Below are positions 56,689 to 64,000 of a DNA stretch of 64,000 bases, in pieces. A program made the position numbers and the translations under genes. The stretch spans positions 1-64,000 of the forward strand of contig NZ_JACFYZ010000004.1 of assembly GCF_015712065.1 (NCBI RefSeq), written 5' to 3'. The notes beneath the pieces were generated by a model that worked only from the letters and a program-made list of their open reading frames with translations, was not told the DNA's origin and ran no database searches. Positions within the stretch are counted from its first letter, which is position 1; each line of letters starts with the position of its first letter. The DNA comes from Ectopseudomonas chengduensis. GTDB lineage: Bacteria > Pseudomonadota > Gammaproteobacteria > Pseudomonadales > Pseudomonadaceae.

Positions 56689-57720
56689 TTAGCGTGCGGC
56701 TGCGACTGTTACCCAGTAGCGGGTGCGTTGACTGACTTGCACCGGTAGCACGGTGGGCAGCGTGGCCAGAATGCGGTCGGTGTCATGCAGCGGGAACACG
56801 CCGGAGACGCGCAGGTTGGCCACGCTCGGATCGCAGCGCAGAAGGCCGGGGCGGTATCGCCCCAGGTCGGCGAGAAAATCCTCCAGGCGCACGTTGTCGG
56901 CCACGATCTGCCCGCGTGACCAGGCTGACGATTGCTCGTCTAGTGGCTGATCGGCTTCTAGAACCCGGCGGGAAAAAGAGGCTTGTTTACCGGCGTGGAG
57001 GATGCGCGTCTGGGTGCTGTTGTCGCGAGGGGTAATCTGCACCGCACTTTCCAGCACGGCTACATGGGTCTGTCCGTCAAGTTGGCGAAGGGTGAAGCGG
57101 GTGCCGAGGGCGCGAACATCGCCTTCGGCTGACTCGACGATAAAGGGGCGCGTTTCAGCGTGGCCACTGTCATGGGCATGACCGGTGACGATCAGCACCT
57201 CGCCGGCCACCAGGCGTATCAGACGCCGCTCGCCATCGAAACGCAGATTGATGGCGCTGTCAGTGTTGAGCGTGATCTGGGTGCCGTCGTCCAGCACCAG
57301 GCTGCGCTGTTCGCCGATGCCGGTGCGGTGTTCGGCCACCGCCTGTTGCCAGCTCTGTGTGCGCGAAACCAGCAAGCCGGTGGTGCAGGCCACGCCGCCC
57401 CACATCAGCATCTGCAGCGCCTTGCGCCGGCCTGGCGAGATGGGCGTTTGCGCGCCGCGAGGCGCTGCGACATAGGGAGACAGTGTCCGGTAGGCCGCTT
57501 TCGGCTCCATCTGCTTTAACCGACCGGTGATGGCTTCGATGTGCTGCCAGGCACGCTCGTGATCGGGGTGTGCGGCGCGCCATTGCTGCCAGCTTTGCCG
57601 CTCTTCGTGGCTCGCTTCTCCGGACATCAGCAGGGTCAGCCACTGCGCCGCCTGGTCTGCGGTCGCTTCGCTGATGGGCTGGCCGCCGGCCATGGGGCGC
57701 GCGTGGTGGGTATCGGTCAT
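56689..57720 (-). CDS. FecR domain-containing anti-sigma factor/signal transducer
   Basis: A 343-aa single-span membrane protein. The N-terminal cytoplasmic DUF4880 part (QAAQWLTLLMSGEASHEERQ, SWQQWRAAHPDHERAWQHIE) precedes a TM (LQMLMWGGVACTTGLLV) and the periplasmic FecR domain (EQRSLVLDDGTQITLNTDSA, AEGDVRALGTRFTLRQLDGQ), which contacts the receptor STN. I start at ATG 57720. It is 32 bp downstream of the sigma gene. Confidence 0.95.
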   Translation of the reverse strand: MTDTHHARPMAGGQPISEATADQAAQWLTLLMSGEASHEERQSWQQWRAAHPDHERAWQHIEAITGRLKQMEPKAAYRTLSPYVAAPRGAQTPISPGRRKALQMLMWGGVACTTGLLVSRTQSWQQAVAEHRTGIGEQRSLVLDDGTQITLNTDSAINLRFDGERRLIRLVAGEVLIVTGHAHDSGHAETRPFIVESAEGDVRALGTRFTLRQLDGQTHVAVLESAVQITPRDNSTQTRILHAGKQASFSRRVLEADQPLDEQSSAWSRGQIVADNVRLEDFLADLGRYRPGLLRCDPSVANLRVSGVFPLHDTDRILATLPTVLPVQVSQRTRYWVTVAAAR

Positions 57721-57752
57721 GTCGCCTGAGTGGTCCGCGTCGATTGAGAGCG

Positions 57753-58262
57753 TTATACCGCCAGGGCGAAGAGGCACTGCCGGTTCGCGCGGGTCAGGTA
57801 CTGTTTGACCGAACTGGTAGACACGCCCAGGCGTGCGGCGATTTCGGCATAGCTCAGCTCTTCCAGGTGGGCCAGCAGAAACGCTTCCTTCACCTGACGA
57901 GGCAGGCCGTCCAGGGCGCGGTCAATCTGCTGCAGGGCTTCGATCGCTAGCAGTTGTGCCTCGGGCGAGGGGGCCAGTTCCTCCGGCAGCGTGGCGAGCA
58001 TTTCCAAATAGCTGGTTTCGAGTAGCTGACGCCGATGGCGGTGGGCGATCAAGCGGCGGGCGATGGTTGCCAGAAATGGGCGCGGCTGTCGGATGTCGCT
58101 GGCGCTGCTTGCTGTAATGACGCTGATAAAGGTGTCCTGGGCCAGATCCGCAGCCACGAACGAATCGCCTAGCTGGCGACGTAACCAGCCCAGCAGCCAG
58201 CCATGATGGTCGCTGTAGAGGGCTGCGATCTGCTGCTGGGGTGAAAATTCGCTGGCGGTCAC
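57753..58262 (-). CDS. FecI-like ECF sigma-70 factor
   Basis: A 169-aa sigma factor with region 2 (LYSDHHGWLLGWLRRQLGDS, AADLAQDTFISVI, RPFLATIARRLIAHRHRR) and region 4 (LDGLPRQVKEAFLLAHLEEL, SYAEIAARLGVSTSSVKQYL). I choose GTG 58262 because AGGA lies eight bases upstream and the longer frame to 58349 covers the Fur-like site. It should transcribe the receptor operon when released by the FecR-like protein. Confidence 0.93.
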   Translation of the reverse strand: MTASEFSPQQQIAALYSDHHGWLLGWLRRQLGDSFVAADLAQDTFISVITASSASDIRQPRPFLATIARRLIAHRHRRQLLETSYLEMLATLPEELAPSPEAQLLAIEALQQIDRALDGLPRQVKEAFLLAHLEELSYAEIAARLGVSTSSVKQYLTRANRQCLFALAV

Positions 58263-58305
58263 GCTAACTGTCCTGTGTACCCATGAGATTTTTGTTGAGT
58301 GCACG

Positions 58306-58328
58306 TAATAATGATTCGCAATCATATA
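58306..58328 (-). promoter_or_regulatory. Fur-like box upstream of the ECF sigma gene
   Basis: TAATAATGATTCGCAATCAT contains AATAATGAT and its inverse-like AATCATAT, close to the 19-bp Fur palindrome. It lies about 50 bp before the sigma start, which supports repression in iron-replete cells. Confidence 0.65.
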
Positions 58329-58349
58329 TATTTCACTGCGGCTGGCCAA

Positions 58350-58605
58350 GACATGTTTTCTGCTGGGGCGATTAAGTGGTTTGGCCTTGAGAACTTTGGG
58401 TTGTTGTCTGATTGGCTGCGTTAGCGGGCTTTCAGTGCATCGCGTGGGGGGCTTATGTTTCGCCTGGGCGACGCTACGGCATCCTGTCTATATCCCTAGG
58501 TCGTCAGCGTTGTTGTTTAAATGAGAAAATATCCCATTTGTTGGGGCGGAGCTGACTATGCCGGCCCATCTTCCCGGATTGCTTTCGGGCCACGGATACG
58601 GCAAT
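58350..58605. other. region with no recognised gene
   Basis: 256 bp between the sigma control region and the guaA relic. It is slightly AT-richer than its surroundings, with no convincing ORF or long hairpin. It may be the decayed edge of the duplication that created the relic. Confidence 0.4.
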
Positions 58606-58989
58606 GAAGCTACCCAATTCCTTGCCTATGGCACCATTTCCCCTACGTGCTCGAGTCGGCTGGCGCCAAGAGCGGCAAGGCCCACGTGATCAAGAACCAC
58701 CAAAACCTTGGCGGCCTGCCGGAGGAAATGAACTTCAAGCTGATCGAACCGCTGCGTGAACTGTTCAAGGACGAAGTGCGCAAGATCGGCCTGGAGCTGG
58801 GCCTGCCCTACGACATGGTCTACCGCCACCCATTTCCAGGCTTGGGTGTGTCCTGGAATACGCCGACCTGCTGCGCCGCGCCGAGCACATCTAAGAGCTG
58901 CGCAAGGCCGCTTGGCACCACAGGACCAGCCAAGCGTTGTGGTGTTTCAGTCGGTGAAATCGGAAGCGTGGTCGGTGGTTCGTCGCTAC
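58606..58989 (+). pseudogene. guaA: guaA relic (partial, decayed copy)
   Basis: This segment aligns with intact guaA 50749-51177. The block from about 58647 to 58840 is nearly identical and encodes [20 protein letters not shown] and [20 protein letters not shown]. Then about 26 bases are missing after the PFPG codons, shifting the frame, and a TAA appears at the [10 protein letters not shown] junction. The copy lacks the amidotransferase domain, P-loop and true C-terminus, so it cannot be functional. It lies 7.3 kb from guaA, inside the iron block. Confidence 0.92.
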
Positions 58990-59111
58990 TAGTTTTAACC
59001 GCGCTCTATCTGGCAAGCGGTCCGGCACCGCTCTGTGCTCCGAACAAGCAATTGAGGTGGAACGCGCCTGGTAAATAACGGGTTCGGTATCAAGAGAGAT
59101 CGGTAAATCTA

Positions 59112-59132
59112 TATGTAAGTCATTATCGTTTT
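59112..59132 (+). promoter_or_regulatory. weak Fur-like site before the third TonB receptor
   Basis: TATGTAAGTCATTATCGTTTT contains TCATTATCG, matching one half of the Fur consensus. It is about 105 bp upstream of the receptor start. Confidence 0.45.
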
Positions 59133-59237
59133 GATGTGTGTTTTCTGCTATGTTGCCGCCGCCAATCAGGTACCGCCACATAGAAAGATGACAAGGCAGG
59201 CCGCTGACACGCTTCTTAACCGATAAGGACCATGAGC

Positions 59238-61361
59238 ATGACCGATAGTAAGAACGGGGTTCTCAATACACGAGCGCCCTGGCGGCGCGTTACCAGCGTT
59301 GCTCTGTTTTGCACGCCGCTGGTTGCTGCGCCTCTCTACGTTCACGCGCAAGAGGCAAGCTCTGCCAAAGAGGATGAACCCTTCCGCCTCGCGCCGATTA
59401 TCGTCAACGCCAAGGCCTCGGCAGGTGATGATGCCAGTTCGGTGGTTGCCCAGGAGCTCTGGGTCGGCGGCAAGGTCGCCACCAGCATCCTCAATACCCC
59501 GGCCTCTGTTTCCGTGGTGACCCAGAAGGAAATCGAGCAGCGCAGCGTCAACACCACAGAAGAACTCCTGCAATACACGCCAGGCGTGATCACCGACTTC
59601 TACGGCAGCGATGACCGCAACGACTACTTCAAGATTCGTGGTTTCCAGGCCACCACCTATCGCGATGGTTTGACACTGAGTTCCATGCGTGGTGTTCGCG
59701 AAGATCCGTTCGCCTTCGAGCGCGTTGAAATTCTGCGGGGCGCCAACTCAACGCTGTTTGGCGCAGCTGACCCCGGTGGTTCGGTGAACTTTGTGACCAA
59801 GAAGCCGCGCTTCGAGAAGTTCGGTCAGGTCTATGGCACCTACGGTTCCTTCAACCACAGGGAAACCGGCATCGACGTCGGTGATGTGCTGAATGCGGAC
59901 AAGACCTTGGCTTATCGTTTCACCGGCAAGTTCCAGGACAGTGATCGTGAGTACGATCACTCTCAGGACGACAATCAGCTCCTCATGGGCGGGCTGACCT
60001 GGGCACCGACGGCCTATACCTCGGCAACCCTCGTCGTGGATCACCTCAAGACCAAGAGCACCCCCAACAGTGGCGGCTACCCGACAGACAGGGAATATGA
60101 TCGCGATGAATTCTTCGGTGAGCCTGGTTACAACTTCCACGATGTGGAACGCACCAATATCAGTGGTAGTTTCACTCACGATTTCGACAACGGTTTCATC
60201 CTGCGCAGCAACCTGCGGTACAGCGAGCTGACGGATGATTTTGCATACCTGTATCTGAGCGGGACAGGAACGGGAACCCTGCGCGACCGTGACGCTTTTG
60301 GTACCGATACTGAGGCCGAGCAGGTCAACGGTAATCTGATGCTGCAGTACGATGCCCGTTTCGGGAATATCGATAGCAGCACCATGGTGGGGGTCGAGTA
60401 CGGCGACTCTACAACTGACGCCAGCTCTATCTATGCCCGAGCGACGCCCATCGATATTGCCAACCCGGTCTACAGTGGTGCCCCAGGCGGACTGTCGCCC
60501 TACCTTGTTCAGCGGCGGGATTACACTACCAAATCGGTATTCCTGCAGCAGAACCTGTCGTTCTATGACCGCGTTATCGTCACCGCAGGCGTACGCAATG
60601 ACTCGATGGATCTTGCGGAGACGAACAAGCTCACCTCGACCAAAACGTCGGATAGTTTTTCTGAAACGTCTTACCGTGGCGCGTTGACCTTCATCGTCAC
60701 TGACGAGGTTTCGACCTATGTCAGCATGGTGGAATCCGTTTCTCCGCCCGAGATTGGCGTCACTCCGAAGCGTGGCAAGCAGTATGAAGTGGGGGCGAAA
60801 TATTCACCTGCTGGTATGAACGCGCTCTTTTCCGCAGCTATCTATGACTTGACTCAGGAAAATGTCGCCATTGCTGTTGTTGTACCTGGCGTTGGTATTG
60901 AGCGGCAGACGGTCGGTGAGACAAGGGTGCGAGGTCTGGATCTGGAGGCCAAGGCCGAGCTGACCGAGAACCTGAGCCTGGTTGGCGGTTACTCCTACAT
61001 GAAGTCAGATGTGCTTCGCGGTTCGCTGTGGGATGGCACGTCTCTCAAAGGCAATGAATTTGAAGTCACTCCACGGCATAGCGCTTCACTCTGGAGCTAC
61101 TACAGTGTGCCAGGCACGAAGGTGAGCGTAGGTCTGGGTGCCCGTTACATTGGTGAATACTATTTTGGCGCCGCCAACACCGATAAAAGCGATGCCGCTA
61201 CAGTGTTCGACGCCGCCTTCACCTACAACATCGTCAAGGGTACGGATCTGGCTCTGAACGTCAGCAATCTGCTGGATGAGCAGCACGTGGTCGGCTCCGG
61301 TACGGCTGATTACTACAACCCGGGTCGTGAAGTTACCGCCAAGCTGAGCTACAGCTGGTAA
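59238..61361 (+). CDS. TonB-dependent siderophore receptor (707 aa)
   Basis: An outer membrane receptor with a long signal peptide (VTSVALFCTPLVAAPLYVHA), a TonB-box-like segment (FRLAPIIVNAK), plug motifs (VSVVTQKEIEQRSVNTTEEL, VEILRGANSTLFGAADPGGS, VNFVTKKP) and a barrel ending in VTAKLSYSW, with a terminal Trp. No STN domain is present. I use ATG 59238, eight bases after AAGGA; ATG 59232 is too close. The plug resembles FhuA/FoxA-like hydroxamate receptors, but the ligand is not certain. Confidence 0.92.
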   Translation: MTDSKNGVLNTRAPWRRVTSVALFCTPLVAAPLYVHAQEASSAKEDEPFRLAPIIVNAKASAGDDASSVVAQELWVGGKVATSILNTPASVSVVTQKEIEQRSVNTTEELLQYTPGVITDFYGSDDRNDYFKIRGFQATTYRDGLTLSSMRGVREDPFAFERVEILRGANSTLFGAADPGGSVNFVTKKPRFEKFGQVYGTYGSFNHRETGIDVGDVLNADKTLAYRFTGKFQDSDREYDHSQDDNQLLMGGLTWAPTAYTSATLVVDHLKTKSTPNSGGYPTDREYDRDEFFGEPGYNFHDVERTNISGSFTHDFDNGFILRSNLRYSELTDDFAYLYLSGTGTGTLRDRDAFGTDTEAEQVNGNLMLQYDARFGNIDSSTMVGVEYGDSTTDASSIYARATPIDIANPVYSGAPGGLSPYLVQRRDYTTKSVFLQQNLSFYDRVIVTAGVRNDSMDLAETNKLTSTKTSDSFSETSYRGALTFIVTDEVSTYVSMVESVSPPEIGVTPKRGKQYEVGAKYSPAGMNALFSAAIYDLTQENVAIAVVVPGVGIERQTVGETRVRGLDLEAKAELTENLSLVGGYSYMKSDVLRGSLWDGTSLKGNEFEVTPRHSASLWSYYSVPGTKVSVGLGARYIGEYYFGAANTDKSDAATVFDAAFTYNIVKGTDLALNVSNLLDEQHVVGSGTADYYNPGREVTAKLSYSW

Positions 61362-61393
61362 GTCGGTCCAAGCCCTGAATGGGTGTCAGGCCC

Positions 61394-61429
61394 AAATGAA
61401 AAAACCGGCTTCGGCCGGTTTTTTCATTT
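61394..61429 (+). terminator. terminator after the third TonB receptor
   Basis: AAATGAAAAAACCGGC and its inverse close a TTCG tetraloop with long T-tracts on both sides. The 32-base core differs from the guaA terminator by one loop base. Confidence 0.9.
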
Positions 61430-61440
61430 CTGCAGCAGTG

Positions 61441-61539
61441 TCAGTACAACGCTTTTGGCAAGCGCGAGCAGCGCAGCATCTCGCGCTTGGCGCGTACCTG
61501 GTTGGTCAGCATCACTTCGATGCTTCCAGGGTCAATCAT
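61441..61539 (-). CDS. tiny ORF (32 aa), possible gene
   Basis: ATG 61539 to TGA 61441. It starts inside the stop of the preceding small ORF (ATGA overlap), a layout typical of coupled genes. The product is basic (LTNQVRAKREMLRCSRLPKA). No family is recognised and it could be chance; it is the only minus-strand pair in the 400-bp gap before the multicopper oxidase. Confidence 0.25.
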   Translation of the reverse strand: MIDPGSIEVMLTNQVRAKREMLRCSRLPKALY

Positions 61540-61634
61540 GCGACGTACAGTGCCAGTGCGCTGGTCATCGCCATGCCGAACAGGTCTATGGCATATCGAT
61601 AGCCTTGTCGGACAGGCGGCTTCGCAGGCGACAT
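61536..61634 (-). CDS. tiny ORF with one hydrophobic segment (32 aa), possible gene
   Basis: ATG 61634 has GGAG nine bases upstream. The 32-aa product has a basic N-terminus and a hydrophobic C-terminal half (YAIDLFGMAMTSALALYVA) that could span the membrane once. The frame is open to an ATG at 61667 as well. No family is recognised. Confidence 0.3.
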   Translation of the reverse strand: MSPAKPPVRQGYRYAIDLFGMAMTSALALYVA

Positions 61635-61763
61635 GGTCAGGCGCTCCCGTGTGTTTGTCGCGTTCATCTGCGGCAATAAGTCCTTCGACCGAGCTCGTTT
61701 CTTCCTTCGTGAAAATGAGAAGATACCGCAATTGAGTATGCTCGCAGATTGCCGAGGATGAAG

Positions 61764-63137
61764 ATGTCGTTTACCCGCAGACAAGTGCTCGCCGGTCTGG
61801 CTGGTCTGGGTGTTGCCGGCCTGGGCGCAGGTGGTGTGCGCTACTGGCTCGGGCGCCCGGAGAACGTGGTGAGCCATGACTACGAGCTGATCGCCGCGCC
61901 GCTTGATCTGGAGCTGGTGCCGGGGCACAAGACGCCGGCCTGGGGCTATGGCGGCCAGGCGCCGGGATTGGAGTTGCGCTGTCGGCAGGGCGAGCGTTTG
62001 CGGGTGCGCTTCATCAACAAGCTGGATGTGCAGAGCACCATCCATTGGCACGGCATTCGTCTGCCGCTGGAAATGGACGGCGTGCCCTATGTCTCCCAGG
62101 CACCGGTGCTGCCGGGCGAATACTTCGATTACGACTTCATCTGCCACGACGCCGGCAGCTTCTGGTACCACCCGCACACCACCAGTGCCGAGCAATTGGG
62201 GCGCGGTCTGGTCGGCCCGCTGATCGTCGAGGAGCGCGAGCCCACCGGGTTCCGCCATGAGCGCACGCTGAGCCTGAAGACCTGGCATATCGACGAACAG
62301 GGCGCCTTCAGCGAATTTCTGGTGCCGCGTCAGGCGGCGCGGGAGGGTACGCGTGGGCGCTTGACCACCATCAACGGCGAACCGAACCCGACCCTCGAAT
62401 TACCTGCAGGGCAGGTGGTGCGCCTGCGCCTGATCAACGTCGACAACACTATCACCTATCGCCTCAATCTGCCGGGTAGCGAGGCGCGCATCTATGCGCT
62501 GGATGGCAACCCGGTGCAGCCGCGGCCTTTGGGTAAGGAATACTGGCTGGGGCCTGGCATGCGCATCGACCTGGCGCTGAAGGTGCCGGCAGCCGGCGAG
62601 GAATTGTCGCTACGCAATGGTCCGCTGCGCCTGGCCACCCTGAAAGGTGTCGCCAGTAGCGAAGTCGCAGGCGACTGGCCACCGCCTCTGCCGGCCAACC
62701 CCGTCGCCGAACCGGACCTGGCCCGCGCCGAGACGCTGCGTTTCAACTTCGAGTGGGCTGCCGCACTGGCTTCGCCGGCCGACGAGGCCGCCGGTCGCTA
62801 CAAGTACTGGCAGATCAACGGCCAGGCCTGGGACATCAACGACAAGACCTGTGCCGATCGCCCGATCGCCACGCTGAAGAAGAATGGCCACTACATCTTC
62901 GTGCTGCGCAATATGGCGCAGTATCAGCACCCGATTCATCTGCACGGCATGACTTTCAAGGTGCTGGGCTCGGACCGGCGCAAGATCATTCCGTATTTCA
63001 CCGACACCTATCTGCTGGGCAAGAACGAGACCGCGCGCATCGCCTTCGTCGCCGATAATCCCGGTGTGTGGATGTTCCACTGCCACGTCATCGACCATAT
63101 GGAAACGGGGCTGATGGCGGCCATCGAAGTGGTGTAG
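61764..63137 (+). CDS. multicopper oxidase family protein
   Basis: A periplasmic oxidase exported by Tat (FTRRQVLAGLAGLGVAGLGA at the N-terminus). It has three cupredoxin domains. Copper ligands: STIHWHG and FWYHPHT (type 2/3), and C-terminal HPIHLHG and MFHCHVIDHMETGLM (HCHxxxHxxxxM, type 1). All four boxes are complete. Likely substrates are metals or phenols, as in CueO/laccase relatives. ATG 61764 has GAGG six bases upstream. It corresponds to P. aeruginosa PA3768, which is normally beside guaA. Confidence 0.93.
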   Translation: MSFTRRQVLAGLAGLGVAGLGAGGVRYWLGRPENVVSHDYELIAAPLDLELVPGHKTPAWGYGGQAPGLELRCRQGERLRVRFINKLDVQSTIHWHGIRLPLEMDGVPYVSQAPVLPGEYFDYDFICHDAGSFWYHPHTTSAEQLGRGLVGPLIVEEREPTGFRHERTLSLKTWHIDEQGAFSEFLVPRQAAREGTRGRLTTINGEPNPTLELPAGQVVRLRLINVDNTITYRLNLPGSEARIYALDGNPVQPRPLGKEYWLGPGMRIDLALKVPAAGEELSLRNGPLRLATLKGVASSEVAGDWPPPLPANPVAEPDLARAETLRFNFEWAAALASPADEAAGRYKYWQINGQAWDINDKTCADRPIATLKKNGHYIFVLRNMAQYQHPIHLHGMTFKVLGSDRRKIIPYFTDTYLLGKNETARIAFVADNPGVWMFHCHVIDHMETGLMAAIEVV

Positions 63138-63193
63138 GGTAGGCGCCGTTTTCAGGTCCGCCTAGCAGGGTGGCCTCCCTTCGGATTGATGCA

Positions 63194-63670
63194 ATGAAGC
63201 GACCGCAGATCATCGATCGCTCGCGTGACGAGCACTTCATGCGCCTGGCGCTGGCGCAGGCGTGCCTGGGCGCGGAGCAGGGCGAGGTGCCGGTCGGCGC
63301 CGTACTGGTGCAGGATGGCGAGGTGGTCGGGCAGGGCTTCAACTGCCCGATTCTGCGTCACGACCCCAGTGCCCATGCCGAGATGGTGGCGATTCGCGCG
63401 GCGGCGCAAAGCGTGCAGAACTACCGACTGCCCGGCAGCACCCTGTATGTCACGCTGGAACCCTGCAGCATGTGCGCTGGCCTGATTGTGCATGCGCGCA
63501 TCGCCCGGGTGGTGTTCGCCGCCAGCGAGCCGCGTGCGGGGGTAGCGATCAGTCAGGGGCAATTCTTCGACCAGGGCTTTCTCAACCACCGCGTGCGGGT
63601 GGAGGGTGGCTTGCTGGCCGAGGAGAGCGGGGCGCTGCTAAAAGAGTTCTTCAAGGCTCGGCGAGGCTGA
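63194..63670 (+). CDS. tadA: tRNA-specific adenosine deaminase
   Basis: TadA converts A34 to inosine in tRNA-Arg(ACG). The 158-aa protein has the deaminase motifs HAEMVAIR (His/Glu) and LEPCSMCAGLIVHARI (PCxxC), with zinc ligands complete. The helix FMRLALAQACLGAEQGEVPV and the C-terminal EESGALLKEFF are typical. I start at ATG 63194; the frame opens slightly upstream. Confidence 0.97.
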   Translation: MKRPQIIDRSRDEHFMRLALAQACLGAEQGEVPVGAVLVQDGEVVGQGFNCPILRHDPSAHAEMVAIRAAAQSVQNYRLPGSTLYVTLEPCSMCAGLIVHARIARVVFAASEPRAGVAISQGQFFDQGFLNHRVRVEGGLLAEESGALLKEFFKARRG

Positions 63671-63691
63671 GCGTTCTTGCAGGGAATGAGC

Positions 63692-64000
63692 ATGAACAAA
63701 TGGATGTTGAGTGTACTGACGTTCCTGGCTGCGCCGGCGTTCGCGGAGCAACCCGAGGTGTATCTGGTCGCCAGCGTGCAGCTGGGTGGCTCCAACCTGG
63801 CGCAGAGCATTTTCCTGCACGAGCCGCAGATCACCACGCTTGCAGAGTGCCAGGAGGCCTTGCGTGTCGGGCAGCGTGATCGCGACTGGCAGCGTTATCA
63901 CCACATTTTCATGCGTGATCGTTTTCAGGGCTTTACCGGCCATCTGGACTATCGCTGCGTGTTCAGCACTCAGCGTTTCAGCGGCTGGAATGACCGGGCG
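63692..64000 (+). CDS. exported hypothetical protein, 5' part (103 codons, runs off window)
   Basis: ATG 63692 has AGGGA upstream and opens a frame that continues to base 64000. A signal peptide (WMLSVLTFLAAPAFA) is followed by VYLVASVQLGGSNLAQSIFL, two Cys (EC and RC contexts) and an aromatic segment (YHHIFMRDRFQGFTGHLDYR). No family is recognised. In P. aeruginosa a small hypothetical gene lies between tadA and mltF, which fits. Confidence 0.7.
   Translation, partial: MNKWMLSVLTFLAAPAFAEQPEVYLVASVQLGGSNLAQSIFLHEPQITTLAECQEALRVGQRDRDWQRYHHIFMRDRFQGFTGHLDYRCVFSTQRFSGWNDRA

Noticed and set aside
58647-59078. 143-aa ORF as a real gene
   Set aside because: Its first 65 residues are guaA sequence and the rest is frameshifted noise; it is part of the guaA relic.
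61441-61731. 96-aa minus-strand ORF after the third TonB receptor
   Set aside because: No start with a ribosome site and no pattern in the first 60 residues; only the two shorter ORFs have sensible signals.
63138-63175. TAGGCG...CGCCTA palindrome after the multicopper oxidase
   Set aside because: The arms are short with many mismatches inside and no T-tract, so it is too weak to call a terminator or REP.

Overview
The window is a Gram-negative chromosome segment that I assign to Pseudomonas. The evidence is gene order recalled from P. aeruginosa: tRNA-Leu-queA-tgt-yajC-secD-secF-(glycine-zipper protein)-suhB-trmJ-cysE-iscRSUA-hscBA-fdx-iscX-ndk-rlmN-pilF-rodZ-ispG-hisS-yfgM-bamB-der, and later leuA, xseA, guaB-guaA and tadA. 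High GC, Pseudomonas-type REP palindromes and Fur-type sites agree. Sequence divergence suggests a species of the P. mendocina/oleovorans/alcaligenes type rather than P. aeruginosa; that placement is inference.

Layout. (1) 1-7570: one end of an integrated element read entirely on the minus strand and anchored at the 3' end of tRNA-Leu(CAA). From the tRNA inward it has a P4-type tyrosine integrase, an unrecognised cargo protein, an AlpA-type regulator, a small DNA-binding-like protein, a structured P4-like leader, small unknown genes, a zinc-finger primase protein, a RepA-like ATPase, a TubC-N-like protein and the first 344 residues of a tail tape-measure-like protein cut by the window edge. 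(2) 7571-32431: a dense housekeeping core covering queuosine tRNA modification, Sec accessory proteins, the Isc iron-sulfur operon with its IscR promoter, Ndk, RlmN, the PilF pilotin, RodZ, IspG, HisS, YfgM, BamB and Der. RlmN and IspG are Fe-S enzymes encoded just downstream of the Isc genes. (3) 32574-45702: an aminotransferase plus omega-amidase pair that suits methionine salvage, a large secreted repeat protein, leuA with a leucine-rich leader ORF, a GST, an MscS-type channel, an M23 peptidase, xseA, and a divergent LysR/PACE efflux pair. (4) 45810-51354: a TonB receptor with a Fur-like site, divergent from guaB-guaA. (5) about 51.4-61.4 kb: an iron-acquisition block between guaA and a multicopper oxidase. 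It holds an ECF sigma factor, a FecR-type anti-sigma, an STN-domain TonB receptor, a helical-repeat protein and a PepSY membrane protein, then a decayed second copy of guaA and another TonB receptor. In P. aeruginosa guaA is, from memory, directly beside the multicopper oxidase and tadA, so this block looks like an insertion. (6) 61.4-64 kb: multicopper oxidase, tadA and a truncated hypothetical gene.

The most unusual signal is a family of three non-coding elements of about 140-150 bp (11255-11406, 41100-41241, 49568-49708). They share internal boxes and an inner stem, but their terminal inverted repeats differ in sequence from copy to copy while remaining self-complementary. Two of the three sit in the loop of a pre-existing palindrome. 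Other notable items are a hairpin over the ribosome binding site in the element's leader, a tape-measure gene next to the element's replication genes, the guaA relic, and a candidate FecI-type promoter before the STN receptor.
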